Positions 39,041-47,887 of a stretch of 64,000 bases of DNA are shown here, in pieces. The translations under genes and the position numbers were made by a program. Each line of letters begins with the position of its first letter. Positions within the stretch are counted from its first letter, which is position 1. This stretch comes from CAWFKS01 sp963816435 (GTDB lineage: Bacteria > Pseudomonadota > Alphaproteobacteria > Rhizobiales > Rhizobiaceae), in the NCBI GenBank assembly GCA_963816435.1, contig CAWFKS010000012.1, positions 285,277 to 349,276 on the forward strand. The letters run 5' to 3'. Below the pieces are notes generated by a model. That model saw only the letters and a program-made list of their open reading frames with translations, was not told the DNA's origin and did no database searches.

Positions 39041-40192
39041 ATGACGAAGGATCTCGGGGTCGGTGTCATCGGCTGCGGCAACATCTCCACGGCCTATTTC
39101 ACGCTGTCTCGCCTGTTCCGCGGCATCGAGATGCGCGCCTGCGCCGACATCGACATGAAGGCGGCGGAAGCGCAGGCGGAGAAGTTCGGCCTGCGCGCCG
39201 AAACGGTGGACGACCTGCTCAAGGCGCCCGACGTCGACATCGTCGTCAATCTGACGGTGCCGGCCGTGCACTACGAGGTGTCTCGAAAGATCCTCGAGGC
39301 CGGCAAGCACGTCTATTCCGAAAAGCCGTTCGTGCTGTCGGTGGAAGAGGGGCTGGCGCTGAAGGAGATCGCCGAAAAGAAGGGGCTGAGGATAGGCTCG
39401 GCACCCGACACCTTCCTCGGCGGCGCGCACCAGCAGGTGCGCCACCTGATCGACAGCGGCAAGGTTGGCCGCATCACCAGCGGCACCTGCTTCGTGATGA
39501 GCCACGGCATGGAGCACTGGCACCCCAACCCGGACTTCTTCTTCCAGCCCGGCGCCGGCCCGATCCTCGATGTCGGCCCGTATTACGTGACCGACCTGAT
39601 CCAGCTCATCGGTCCGGTGAAGCGCGTCTCCGCCTTCACCTCGGTGCCGTCGCCGGAGCGCACCATCACCTCGCAGCCGCGCAGCGGCGAGAAGATCAAG
39701 GTCGCCACGCCGACGACGATCCACTCGATCGCAGAGTTCGCCAGCGGCGCTGTGGTGACGATCAACGCCAGCTGGGACGTGTGGGCGCACGGCCACGCGC
39801 CGATCGAACTCTACGGCGAGGAAGGCACGCTCTACGTGCCGGACCCGAACTTCTTCGGCGGCGACGTGCGCTACACCGAGCGCGCCGAGGATGTGAAGCA
39901 GAAGCCGGACTGGGCGCATCCGTTCTCCAAGCCCAACCAGGAACGGCCGGGCGGGGCGCTCGCCAATTACCGCGCCGTGGGGCTGGCCGACATGGCGCTG
40001 GCGATCGGCGAGGGGCGGCCGCACCGCTGCTCGATGGAGCTTGCGCTGCATGCCGTCGACGTCATGACCGGCATCCTCAGGGCCGGCGAGACCGGCGAGG
40101 TGGTGGCGATGCGCACGAGCTGCGAGCGGCCGGCGGCACTGACGATCGAGGACGCACAGGCAATGCTGGTGCCCGACCGCGAGCTGGCCTAG
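39041..40192 (+). CDS. Gfo/Idh/MocA family oxidoreductase
   Basis: The 383-residue protein starts MTKDLGVGVIGCGNISTAYF (NAD(P)-binding GxGxxS-type motif) and has VDIVVNLTVPAVHYEVSRKILEAGKHVYSEKPF with the catalytic-site EKP motif near residue 95, and GPILDVGPYYVTDLIQLIGPVKRV. It is a sugar or inositol dehydrogenase-type enzyme. It lies 10 bp after the TIM-barrel gene; the pair suggests oxidation to a keto-sugar and its isomerisation. Confidence 0.88.
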   Translation: MTKDLGVGVIGCGNISTAYFTLSRLFRGIEMRACADIDMKAAEAQAEKFGLRAETVDDLLKAPDVDIVVNLTVPAVHYEVSRKILEAGKHVYSEKPFVLSVEEGLALKEIAEKKGLRIGSAPDTFLGGAHQQVRHLIDSGKVGRITSGTCFVMSHGMEHWHPNPDFFFQPGAGPILDVGPYYVTDLIQLIGPVKRVSAFTSVPSPERTITSQPRSGEKIKVATPTTIHSIAEFASGAVVTINASWDVWAHGHAPIELYGEEGTLYVPDPNFFGGDVRYTERAEDVKQKPDWAHPFSKPNQERPGGALANYRAVGLADMALAIGEGRPHRCSMELALHAVDVMTGILRAGETGEVVAMRTSCERPAALTIEDAQAMLVPDRELA

Positions 40193-40229
40193 TCAGGGGC
40201 TCCTTCCAAAAGAAAGACAAGGAGGCGAC

Positions 40230-41285
40230 ATGGCCTGGCAGCCTGCCGACACCCGCTACGACGACATGATCTACAACCGCTGCGGCCGCTCGGGGCTGAA
40301 GCTGCCGGCGATCTCGCTCGGCCTGTGGCACAATTTCGGCGGCGACACCCCGCACGACACCAAGGTGGCGATCTGCCGGAAGGCGTTCGACCTCGGCATC
40401 ACCCATTTCGACCTCGCCAACAATTACGGCCCGCCGCCGGGCTCCGCCGAGGAAGCCTTCGGCAAGATCTTGCGCGAGGATTTCGCCGGCTATCGCGACC
40501 AGCTCGTCATCTCGACCAAGGCCGGCTACGAGATGTGGCCGGGGCCCTATGGCGAGTGGGGCAGCCGCAAATACCTGCTGTCGAGCCTCGACCAGAGCCT
40601 GAAGCGCATGGGGCTCGACTATGTCGACATCTTCTATTCCCACCGCTTCGACCCCGACACGCCGCTCGAAGAGACGATGATGGCGCTCGACCAGGCGGTG
40701 CGCTCGGGCCGGGCGCTCTATGCCGGCATCTCGTCCTACAATTCGCAGCGCACGCGCGAGGCGGTGGCGATCCTGAAGGAGCTCGGCACGCCCTGCCTCA
40801 TCCACCAGCCGAGCTACTCGATGATCAACCGCTGGGTCGAGGAGGACGGCCTGCTCGACACGCTGGACGACCTCGGCGTCGGCTCGATCGTGTTCTCGCC
40901 GCTGGCGCAGGGCATGCTGACCGACAAATATCTGAACGGCATTCCCGCCGACAGCCGCGCCGCGCAGGGCAAGTCGCTGCGCCAGAGCTTCCTCACCGAC
41001 GAGAACATCGGCCATATCCGCGCCCTCAACGACATCGCCGGCCGGCGCGGCCAGTCGCTGGCGCAGATGGCGCTCGCCTGGGTGCTGCGCGCCCAAGACA
41101 CGGGGGGACGCGTGACGACGGCGCTGATCGGCGCCAGCCGCCCAAGCCAGGTGGAGGACAGCGTCGGCGCGCTGAAGAACCTCGAATTCAGCCAGGCCGA
41201 ACTCGAAGAGATCGACGGCTACGCCCGCGAGGCCGACATCAATCTCTGGGCGAAGTCGGCCGAGCGTGAGGGGCCCAAGCGGTGA
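40230..41285 (+). CDS. Aldo/keto reductase (L-glyceraldehyde 3-phosphate reductase-like)
   Basis: The 351-residue product has the AKR active-site elements: FDLANNYGPPPGSAEEAFG (Asp and Tyr), STKAGYEMWPGPYGEWGSRKYLLSSLDQSLKRMGLDYVDIFYSHR (Lys and His), IVFSPLAQGMLTDKYLNG and IGASRPSQVEDSVGAL (NADP site). The WPGPYGEWGSRKYL segment is typical of the YghZ/AKR14 group. It would reduce an aldehyde or keto-sugar with NADPH. AGGAGG precedes ATG 40230. Confidence 0.88.
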   Translation: MAWQPADTRYDDMIYNRCGRSGLKLPAISLGLWHNFGGDTPHDTKVAICRKAFDLGITHFDLANNYGPPPGSAEEAFGKILREDFAGYRDQLVISTKAGYEMWPGPYGEWGSRKYLLSSLDQSLKRMGLDYVDIFYSHRFDPDTPLEETMMALDQAVRSGRALYAGISSYNSQRTREAVAILKELGTPCLIHQPSYSMINRWVEEDGLLDTLDDLGVGSIVFSPLAQGMLTDKYLNGIPADSRAAQGKSLRQSFLTDENIGHIRALNDIAGRRGQSLAQMALAWVLRAQDTGGRVTTALIGASRPSQVEDSVGALKNLEFSQAELEEIDGYAREADINLWAKSAEREGPKR

Positions 41286-41292
41286 GCCAGCA

Positions 41293-42900
41293 ATGATCGT
41301 CAATCCCATCCTGCCGGGCTTCAACCCCGACCCGTCGATCTGCCGCGTCGGGGACGACTATTACATCGCCACCTCGACCTTCGAGTGGTATCCGGGCGTG
41401 CAGATCCACCACTCGACCGATCTCGCCAACTGGGAGCTGGTGACGCGGCCGCTCGACCGCGCCGCCCAGCTGGACATGCGCGGCAACCCGGATTCCGGCG
41501 GCATCTGGGCGCCATGCCTTTCCTATGCGGACGGGCTGTTCTGGCTGGTCTATACCGACGTCAAGCGGCTCGACGGCAACTTCAAGGACGCCCACAACTA
41601 CATCGTCACCGCGCCCGCCATCGACGGGCCGTGGTCGGACCCCGTCTACGTCAATTCGAGCGGCTTCGATCCCTCGCTGTTCCACGACGACGACGGCGGG
41701 AAGTGGTTCCTGAACATGGTCTGGAACCACGTCTCGGACGGCGTCGGCGGGCATCCGAAGCACCCGTCCTTCGCCGGCATCTTGCTGCAGGAATACGATC
41801 CGAAGGCAGGAAGGCTGGTCGGCCCGGCGAAGAACATCTTCGCGGGCAGCGCCCACGGCCTGGTCGAGGGGCCGCATCTCCACAAGCGCGACGGCTGGTA
41901 CTATCTGACCACGGCCGAGGGCGGCACCGGCTACGACCACGCCGTCACCATGGCGCGTTCGCGCGACATCGCCGGTCCCTACGAGATGCACCCGAACGTC
42001 CATCTCATCACCTCGAAGGACGCGCCCGACGCGCCGCTGCAGCGCGCCGGCCACGGCCAGATCGTCGAGACGCCGGACGGCGAGGTCTACCACACCCATC
42101 TGTGCGGCCGTCCGCTGCCCGGCATGCGGCGCTCGCCGCTGGGGCGCGAGACCGCACTGCAGAAATGCGTGTGGCGCGACGACGGCTGGCTCTACCTGGA
42201 AGACGGCGGGCTGCTGCCCGCACTCGATGTGCCGGCGCCGCATGGCGCGAAGACCCGGCCGAAGCCGGAAGTCGTCCGCGACGTTTTCGATCGCCCCGAC
42301 CTGCCGCGGGATTTCCAATGGCTGCGCACGCCGCAGCCCGAGCGCATCTTCTCGCTGACCGAGGCGCCGGGCAGTCTCAGGCTCTACGGCCGTGAATCGA
42401 TCGGAAGCTGGTTCGAGCAGGCGCTGGTCGCGCGCCGGCAGGAGGATTTCAAGTTCCGCGCAGAGACGGAGGTCTCGTTCGCGCCGGAGCACTTCCAGCA
42501 GGCGGCCGGGCTGACGCACTACTACAACCGCCACAAGTTCCACTTCCTCGCCGTCACCCACGACGCCCGCCACGGACGGGTGCTGACGATCATGTCGTGC
42601 CCCGGCGACTGGCCCGACGGGCGGCTGCTGTTCCCGCTCAAGCAACCGGTGCCGCTGCCGGGCGAGGGGCCGGTGGCGCTTGCCGCCGAGGTGGACGACA
42701 GCGCGCTGCAGTTCCATTTCAGGACCGGCGGCGACTGGCAGAAGATCGGCCCGGTGCTTGACGCCAGCCTGATCTCGGACGAGGCAGGGCGCGGCGAGCA
42801 CGGCTCGTTCACCGGAGCCTTCGTCGGCATGGCCGCCTTCGACACCAGCGGCGCCGGCCGGCCGGCCGACTTCGCCTATTTCGAATACCGGCGCGGCTGA
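41293..42900 (+). CDS. GH43 family beta-xylosidase-like glycoside hydrolase
   Basis: The start at ATG 41293 (MIVNPILPGFNPDPSICR) places the catalytic base Asp13 in the classic NPDPS motif; the transition-state Asp126 (GFDPSLF) and the acid Glu192 (VEGPH) are all present. The five-bladed propeller (to about residue 320) is followed by a C-terminal beta-sandwich (FDRPDLPRDFQWLRTPQPER...FAYFEYRRG) as in the xylosidase subgroup. The total is 535 residues. There is no signal peptide, so it would cleave imported xylo-oligosaccharides or arabinoxylosides in the cytoplasm. Confidence 0.92.
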   Translation: MIVNPILPGFNPDPSICRVGDDYYIATSTFEWYPGVQIHHSTDLANWELVTRPLDRAAQLDMRGNPDSGGIWAPCLSYADGLFWLVYTDVKRLDGNFKDAHNYIVTAPAIDGPWSDPVYVNSSGFDPSLFHDDDGGKWFLNMVWNHVSDGVGGHPKHPSFAGILLQEYDPKAGRLVGPAKNIFAGSAHGLVEGPHLHKRDGWYYLTTAEGGTGYDHAVTMARSRDIAGPYEMHPNVHLITSKDAPDAPLQRAGHGQIVETPDGEVYHTHLCGRPLPGMRRSPLGRETALQKCVWRDDGWLYLEDGGLLPALDVPAPHGAKTRPKPEVVRDVFDRPDLPRDFQWLRTPQPERIFSLTEAPGSLRLYGRESIGSWFEQALVARRQEDFKFRAETEVSFAPEHFQQAAGLTHYYNRHKFHFLAVTHDARHGRVLTIMSCPGDWPDGRLLFPLKQPVPLPGEGPVALAAEVDDSALQFHFRTGGDWQKIGPVLDASLISDEAGRGEHGSFTGAFVGMAAFDTSGAGRPADFAYFEYRRG

Positions 42901-42930
42901 GCCCGCGCGCAGACCCCGGAGAGTTTTGAG

Positions 42931-43989
42931 ATGGCAGCCATCAAGGGCCCCGCAATTTTCCTCGCGCAGTTCGCCGGCGACGAGAAGCCGTTCAACTCGC
43001 TTCCCGCGATCGCCGAATGGGCGGCCGGGCTCGGCTACAAGGGCATCCAGATCCCCAGCAACGACCCGCGCCTGTTCGACCTCGAGAAGGCGGCTTCCTC
43101 GAAGGACTATTGTGACGAGGTGAAGGGCGTGTGCGCGGAAGCCGGCGTCGAGGTCACCGAGCTGTCGACCCATATCCAGGGCCAGCTCGTCGCCGTCCAC
43201 CCCGCCTACGACGCACAGTTCGACGGCTTCGCGCCGGAAAGCGTGCGCGGCAACCCGAAGGCGCGCAGCGAATGGGCGGTCGATCAGGTGAAGATGGCCG
43301 CCGACGCCTCCCGCAAGATGGGGCTCGACGTCACCGTCTCGTTCTCCGGCTCGCTGGCCTTCCCCTATCTCTACCCGTGGCCGCAGCGCCCCGCCGGGCT
43401 GGTGGAGGAGGCGTTCTCGGAACTCGGCCGGCGCTGGAAGCCGATCCTCGACCACTACGAGGAGCTCGGCGTCGACGTCGCCTACGAGCTGCATCCCGGC
43501 GAGGACCTGTTCGACGGCGCCACCTTCGAGCGCTTCCTCGACGAGGTTGGCGGCCACAAGCGCGCGGCGATCAACTACGATCCCTCGCACTTCGTGCTGC
43601 AGCAGCTCGACTACCTGGAATTCATCGACATCTACCACGAGCGCATCACCGCCTTCCACGTCAAGGACGCCGAGTTCAACCCGACCGGCCGGCAGGGCGT
43701 CTATTCGGGCTACATGCCGTGGATGGAGCGGGCCGGGCGCTTCCGTTCGCTGGGCGACGGGCAGGTCGATTTCGCCGCGATCTTTTCCAGGCTGACGCAA
43801 TACGGCTACCGCTCGTGGGCGGTGCTGGAATGGGAATGCGCGATCAAGAGCGGCGAGCAGGGCGCGGCCGAGGGCGCGCCGTTCATCGCCGCCCACATCA
43901 TCGAGACGGCCGACAAGGCTTTCGACGATTTCGCCGGCTCCGGCGTCGACCGGGCGGCGCTGAGGAAGATGATGGGGATAGAGGGCTAG
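42931..43989 (+). CDS. Sugar phosphate isomerase/epimerase-like TIM-barrel protein (second)
   Basis: The 352-residue product (MAAIKGPAIFLAQFAGDEKPFNSLPAIAEWAAGLGYKGIQIP) is a longer xylose isomerase-like TIM barrel than the one at 38284. Metal-ligand-like residues are in VAYELHPGEDLFDG, AINYDPSHFVLQQ, TAFHVKDAEF and SWAVLEWECA. The large DPSHFVLQQLDYL pattern is typical of proteins always found beside a Gfo/Idh/MocA gene, and one follows here. It is probably another keto-sugar isomerase or lyase. GGAGAG precedes the start. Confidence 0.85.
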   Translation: MAAIKGPAIFLAQFAGDEKPFNSLPAIAEWAAGLGYKGIQIPSNDPRLFDLEKAASSKDYCDEVKGVCAEAGVEVTELSTHIQGQLVAVHPAYDAQFDGFAPESVRGNPKARSEWAVDQVKMAADASRKMGLDVTVSFSGSLAFPYLYPWPQRPAGLVEEAFSELGRRWKPILDHYEELGVDVAYELHPGEDLFDGATFERFLDEVGGHKRAAINYDPSHFVLQQLDYLEFIDIYHERITAFHVKDAEFNPTGRQGVYSGYMPWMERAGRFRSLGDGQVDFAAIFSRLTQYGYRSWAVLEWECAIKSGEQGAAEGAPFIAAHIIETADKAFDDFAGSGVDRAALRKMMGIEG

Positions 43990-44157
43990 GGAACGCTTTC
44001 GAGGAGTCTTGACCGGTCACCCCGTCGCCTAGGCAAGACCGGGGGCTCGGCACCCTTCCCCTCCGACGCGGGAGGTGGCCCGAATGGCCGGAGTGGTCGC
44101 TGGCGCAACCGATGCCGGCTATCCCTCATCTTCTGACCGACACGAGGTAGAAAAGAA

Positions 44158-45352
44158 GTGGCAAAGAAGTCGAAATCGATGTCCGATCACGCCCCGATCC
44201 GCCTCGGCATGGTCGGCGGCGGGCAGGGCGCCTTCATCGGTGCGGTGCACCGGATCGCGGCGCGGCTGGACGGCCAGTTCGAGCTGGTCGCCGGCGCGCT
44301 GTCGTCCGACCCGGAACGCGCCAGGGCTTCGGCGGAGGAGCTGAACCTCGATCCCGAGCGCTCATATGCGTCTTTCGCCGAGATGGCCAAGGAGGAGGCG
44401 GCGCGCGAGGACGGCATCGAGGCGGTGTCGATCGTCACGCCCAACCACATGCATTTTCCCGTCGCCAGGGCGTTCCTGGAGGCCGGCATCCACGTCATCT
44501 GCGACAAGCCGCTGACCTCGACGCTGGCCGACGCGAAGAAGCTGGCGAAGCTGGTGGAAAAGACCGGCAAGGTTTTCGTGCTCACCCACAACTACACCGG
44601 CTATCCGATGGTGCGGCACGCGCGCGAACTGGTGCAGTACCGGCAAGCTCGGCGACATCCGCGTCGTGCAGGCCGAATATCCGCAGGACTGGCTGACCGA
44701 GCCGGTCGAGAAGACCGACAACAAGCAGGCCGCATGGCGCACCGATCCGAAACGGTCGGGCGCGGGCGGCGCCACCGGCGACATCGGCACGCATGCCTGG
44801 AACCTCGCCCGCTTCGTCACCGGGCTGGAGCTCGACCAGCTCGCCGCCGATCTCGACGCCTTCGTGGAGGGCCGCGTGCTCGACGACAATGCCGGCGTGA
44901 TGCTGCGCTTCAAGCCGGTCGGCAACGCGCCGGCGGCCAAGGGCATGCTGTGGGCGAGCCAGGTGGCGCCGGGCAACGAGAACGGGCTGAAGCTGCGCGT
45001 CTACGGCACGAAAGGCGGCATCGAATGGGTGCAGGCCGATCCGAACTATCTGTGGTACACGCCCTTCGGCCAGCCCAAGCAGCTCATCACCCGCGGCGGC
45101 GCCGGCGCCGGGCCGGCCGCGGCCCGGGTCAGCCGCATCCCGCCCGGCCATCCGGAAGGCTATCTGGAAGGCTTCGCCACCATCTATGCCGAGGCCGCGC
45201 GCGCCATCCGCGCCGCCCGCCGCAAGGGCGGCAAGCCGGACCGCGACGTCGTCTATCCGACGGTGCAGGACGGGGTCGAGGGCGTCGCCTTCGTCGACGC
45301 CTGCGTGCGCTCCTCGAAGAAGAACGGCGCCTGGGTGAAGCTCGCTCTGTGA
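44158..45352 (+). CDS. Gfo/Idh/MocA family oxidoreductase (second), frameshifted
   Basis: GTG 44158 (after GAGGTAG) gives MAKKSKSMSDHAPIRLGMVGGGQGAFIGAVHRIAARLDG; ATG 44179 is an alternative. The NAD motif and VSIVTPNHMHFPVARAFLEAGIHVICDKPLT (DKP) are intact. The frame is lost after RELVQY at an extra C (44640-44641) and resumes GKLGDIRVVQAEYPQDWLTEP...GGATGDIGTHAWNLARFVTG. The restored length is about 397 residues. It is the last gene of the sugar operon and a likely partner of the TIM-barrel protein encoded just before. Confidence 0.86.
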
Positions 45353-45418
45353 ACGCGGGGCAACGATCCACGAACGAATGTCGGTTGGTCGTTTAAGCCG
45401 CTGCTGAATTGCTCTAGG

Positions 45419-47026
45419 ATGCGCGGCACCGATTCCCTGCGGCAGGACAGCGTGAGACGAATTAGGGTCAAAACGCCGGTGGCGGCGCTAGGGTTGGCGC
45501 TGGCGCTGTTCGTCGTCATCGGCTCCCTCGTCGGCCTGTTCGTCTATCAGGGCTTCAACGACGCGATGTCGCGCGGCGAGCAGAAGGCGCAGATCGCCGC
45601 GCAGACCGTCGCCGCGCAATTCCAGTGGATCGTCGAGGCCAGCCGCCAGGCGCTGCGCCGCATCGACGACACGATCGGCTTCCGGCCCGATCTGCTGTCG
45701 GGACAGCAGATCCAGGACATCGGCAACGCGATAGACGCCTTGCCGGACAACGTGGAGGCGCGCGTCTTCAACCAGGACGGCCGCGAGCTGCTGGCCACCG
45801 CGCCCCAGGAAGGCGAACTGACGGTTGCCGACCGCGACTATTTCCAGGCGCTGCGCGACGGCCAGGAGTTCGTCATCTCGCGCCTGATCGTCGACCGCGT
45901 CACCGGCAAGCACAGCTTCGTCATCGCCAAGCGGATCGAGCGCGACGGCAAGTTCGCCGGCATCGCTGCAATCGTCATCCCCTCCGAACTGATCTCGCGG
46001 TTCTGGGCGGCACTCGAACTCGGTCCCGATTCCACCGCCAGCATCATCCGCGACGACGGCTGGATCGTCGCCCGCCACCCGGTGCTGGAGCGAATCGATC
46101 GACCTGAGCAACCAGGACCTGTTCACCAAATACCTGCCGCAGGACCCCTCCGGCGCATATCTGTCGCCGCGCTCGCCCGCCGACGGGATCGCGCGCCTGG
46201 TCGGCTACTTCCGCGTGCCGGGCGCACCGCTGGTCGCGGTCGCCGCGGTCTCCACCCATACCGTGCTGGCCGGTCCCTACGCGCGCCTCCTGCGCCTCGC
46301 GGTGGGGCTGATCCCGGCGATGATCGGCCTGCTCGGCTTCGCCTGGTGGGTTTCGCGCCTGCTCGCCACCGACGAGCGCCGGCGCGAGGAGCTGGAGGAC
46401 GCGCTCAAGCAGAACAAGCTGCTGCTTGCGCGAGGTGCACCACCGCGTGAAGAACAATTTGCAGACCGTCTCCTCGCTGGTCAGGCTGCAGCAGCTCGAC
46501 CCCGACGCCAGGCGCGACCTGACCGACCGCATCGCCGCCATGGCGGCCGTGCACGAGCAGATCTACCGCACCAACCGCTTCGGCGACATCGCGCTCGACA
46601 GCTACCTCAAGCAACATCGCCGAGAACGTCCAGTCCGGCTATCGCGGCAATGCGGAGCTGGAGTTCGCCCTGGAGCCCGTGGTCATCGAGGCGGAGCGCG
46701 CCATGGTGCTCGGCCTGATCCTCACCGAGCTCGTCTCCAACTCGATGAAATACGCCTTCAAGGACGGCCGCGACGGCAAGATCCGCATCGCGCTGACGCT
46801 GAAGGAGGGGCGGATTCACCTCGACGTCAGCGACAACGGCATCGGCTTCGACGCCTCGCAGGCCTCGAAGGGCATCGGCATACGGCTGGTGAAGAGCCTG
46901 ACGCGGCAGCTCGGCGGCGAGCTCTCGCTTTCCGGCGAAGGCGGGCTGGCCTTCGCGCTCGACTTCCCGGCCGAAGGCGTGCAGGGCACGCAGACCAGCC
47001 GCCTGCCGCTTGCGGACGAGGCCTGA
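45419..47026 (+). CDS. Sensor histidine kinase of the HWE/HisKA_2 type, three frameshifts
   Basis: A first membrane helix (AALGLALALFVVIGSLVGLFVYQGF) is followed by a CACHE-like periplasmic sensor (RRIDDTIGFRPDLLSG...ATAPQEGELTVADRDYFQALRDG), a second helix (GLIPAMIGLLGFAWWVSRLL), the phospho-acceptor motif REVHHRVKNNLQTVSSLVRLQ and an HATPase part (LTELVSNSMKYAF, DNGIGF). It appears in pieces: extra bases at 46093-46094, 46425-46426 and 46612 shift the frame. The restored length is about 534 residues. No response regulator is adjacent, so its output is unknown. The start codon is uncertain (weak ribosome site). Confidence 0.8.
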
Positions 47027-47107
47027 GCGATGTAGTCGGACAGGGTCCGCGCGGGCGTCAGCCCCGCGGCCGGCGTTTCCCCGCCGCTTCCCCTGCCAGC
47101 CCGGAGA

Positions 47108-47887
47108 GTGACCGCCGACGCGCGCGTCCGACACCCGTTGAACACCCACGTCGTCATCGAAATCGTCGTCGTCGCGCTGTGCCTGGCCGCAGGCGGCGTG
47201 CTGAAGGGCGCCACCGGCGCCGGCGCGCCGATCCTGGCCGTGCCGGCGCTCGCCGCCTTCTTCGACGTGCGCTTCGCCGTCATCGTGATGCTGGTGCCCA
47301 ATGTCTCGACCAACATCTTCCAGGCGTGGCGCTTCCGCGACGACATGCCGGAATGGGGCCTGATGGTGCCGCTGATCATCGGCGGCATGATCGGCGTGGC
47401 GTTCGGCACGCTGGCGCTGAAAGGGTTTTCCACCGAGACGCTGTCGCTGGTGATGGCCGGCGCGGTGTTCTTCTATGTCGGGCTGCGGCTGGCCAAGCCG
47501 CACTGGCGGCTGGGCATGGCGCTGGCCAGGCGGCTTGCGTTCCCGGCGGGTCTCGCCGCCGGCGCGCTGCAGGGCGCGGCCGGCCTGTCGGCACCGGTCA
47601 GCATCACCTTCCTCAACGCCATGGGGATGAAGCGCGAGAGCTTCATTGCGGGCATCTCGGCCTTCTTCGCCTGCTTCACCGCCGTGCAGATCGTCACCGT
47701 TGCGCTCAACGGGCTCTACCGGCCGCACGAGATCTTCTACAGCATCTTCGCGCTGCTGCCGGTGTCGCTGGCGATGCCGCTCGGCGCCAGGCTCGCCAAA
47801 CGAATCTCGCCCGCCACGCTCGACCGGGTGATCCTCGCCACGCTCTGCGTGATCGCGCTGAAGCTGGTCGGCGACGCGACGTTCTAG
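47108..47887 (+). CDS. TauE/SafE family sulfite/organic-anion permease
   Basis: The product (up to 259 residues from GTG 47108; TTG 47138 is possible) has eight membrane segments and the family features GGVLKGATGAGAPILAVPAL at the start of helix 1-2 and AAGALQGAAGLSAPVSITFLNAMGM at the repeat. These half-molecule repeats with Gly-rich loops mark TauE/SafE permeases, which export sulfite or sulfoacetate-like anions. It is convergent with the FMN oxidoreductase gene; their stop codons overlap. Confidence 0.87.
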   Translation: MTADARVRHPLNTHVVIEIVVVALCLAAGGVLKGATGAGAPILAVPALAAFFDVRFAVIVMLVPNVSTNIFQAWRFRDDMPEWGLMVPLIIGGMIGVAFGTLALKGFSTETLSLVMAGAVFFYVGLRLAKPHWRLGMALARRLAFPAGLAAGALQGAAGLSAPVSITFLNAMGMKRESFIAGISAFFACFTAVQIVTVALNGLYRPHEIFYSIFALLPVSLAMPLGARLAKRISPATLDRVILATLCVIALKLVGDATF

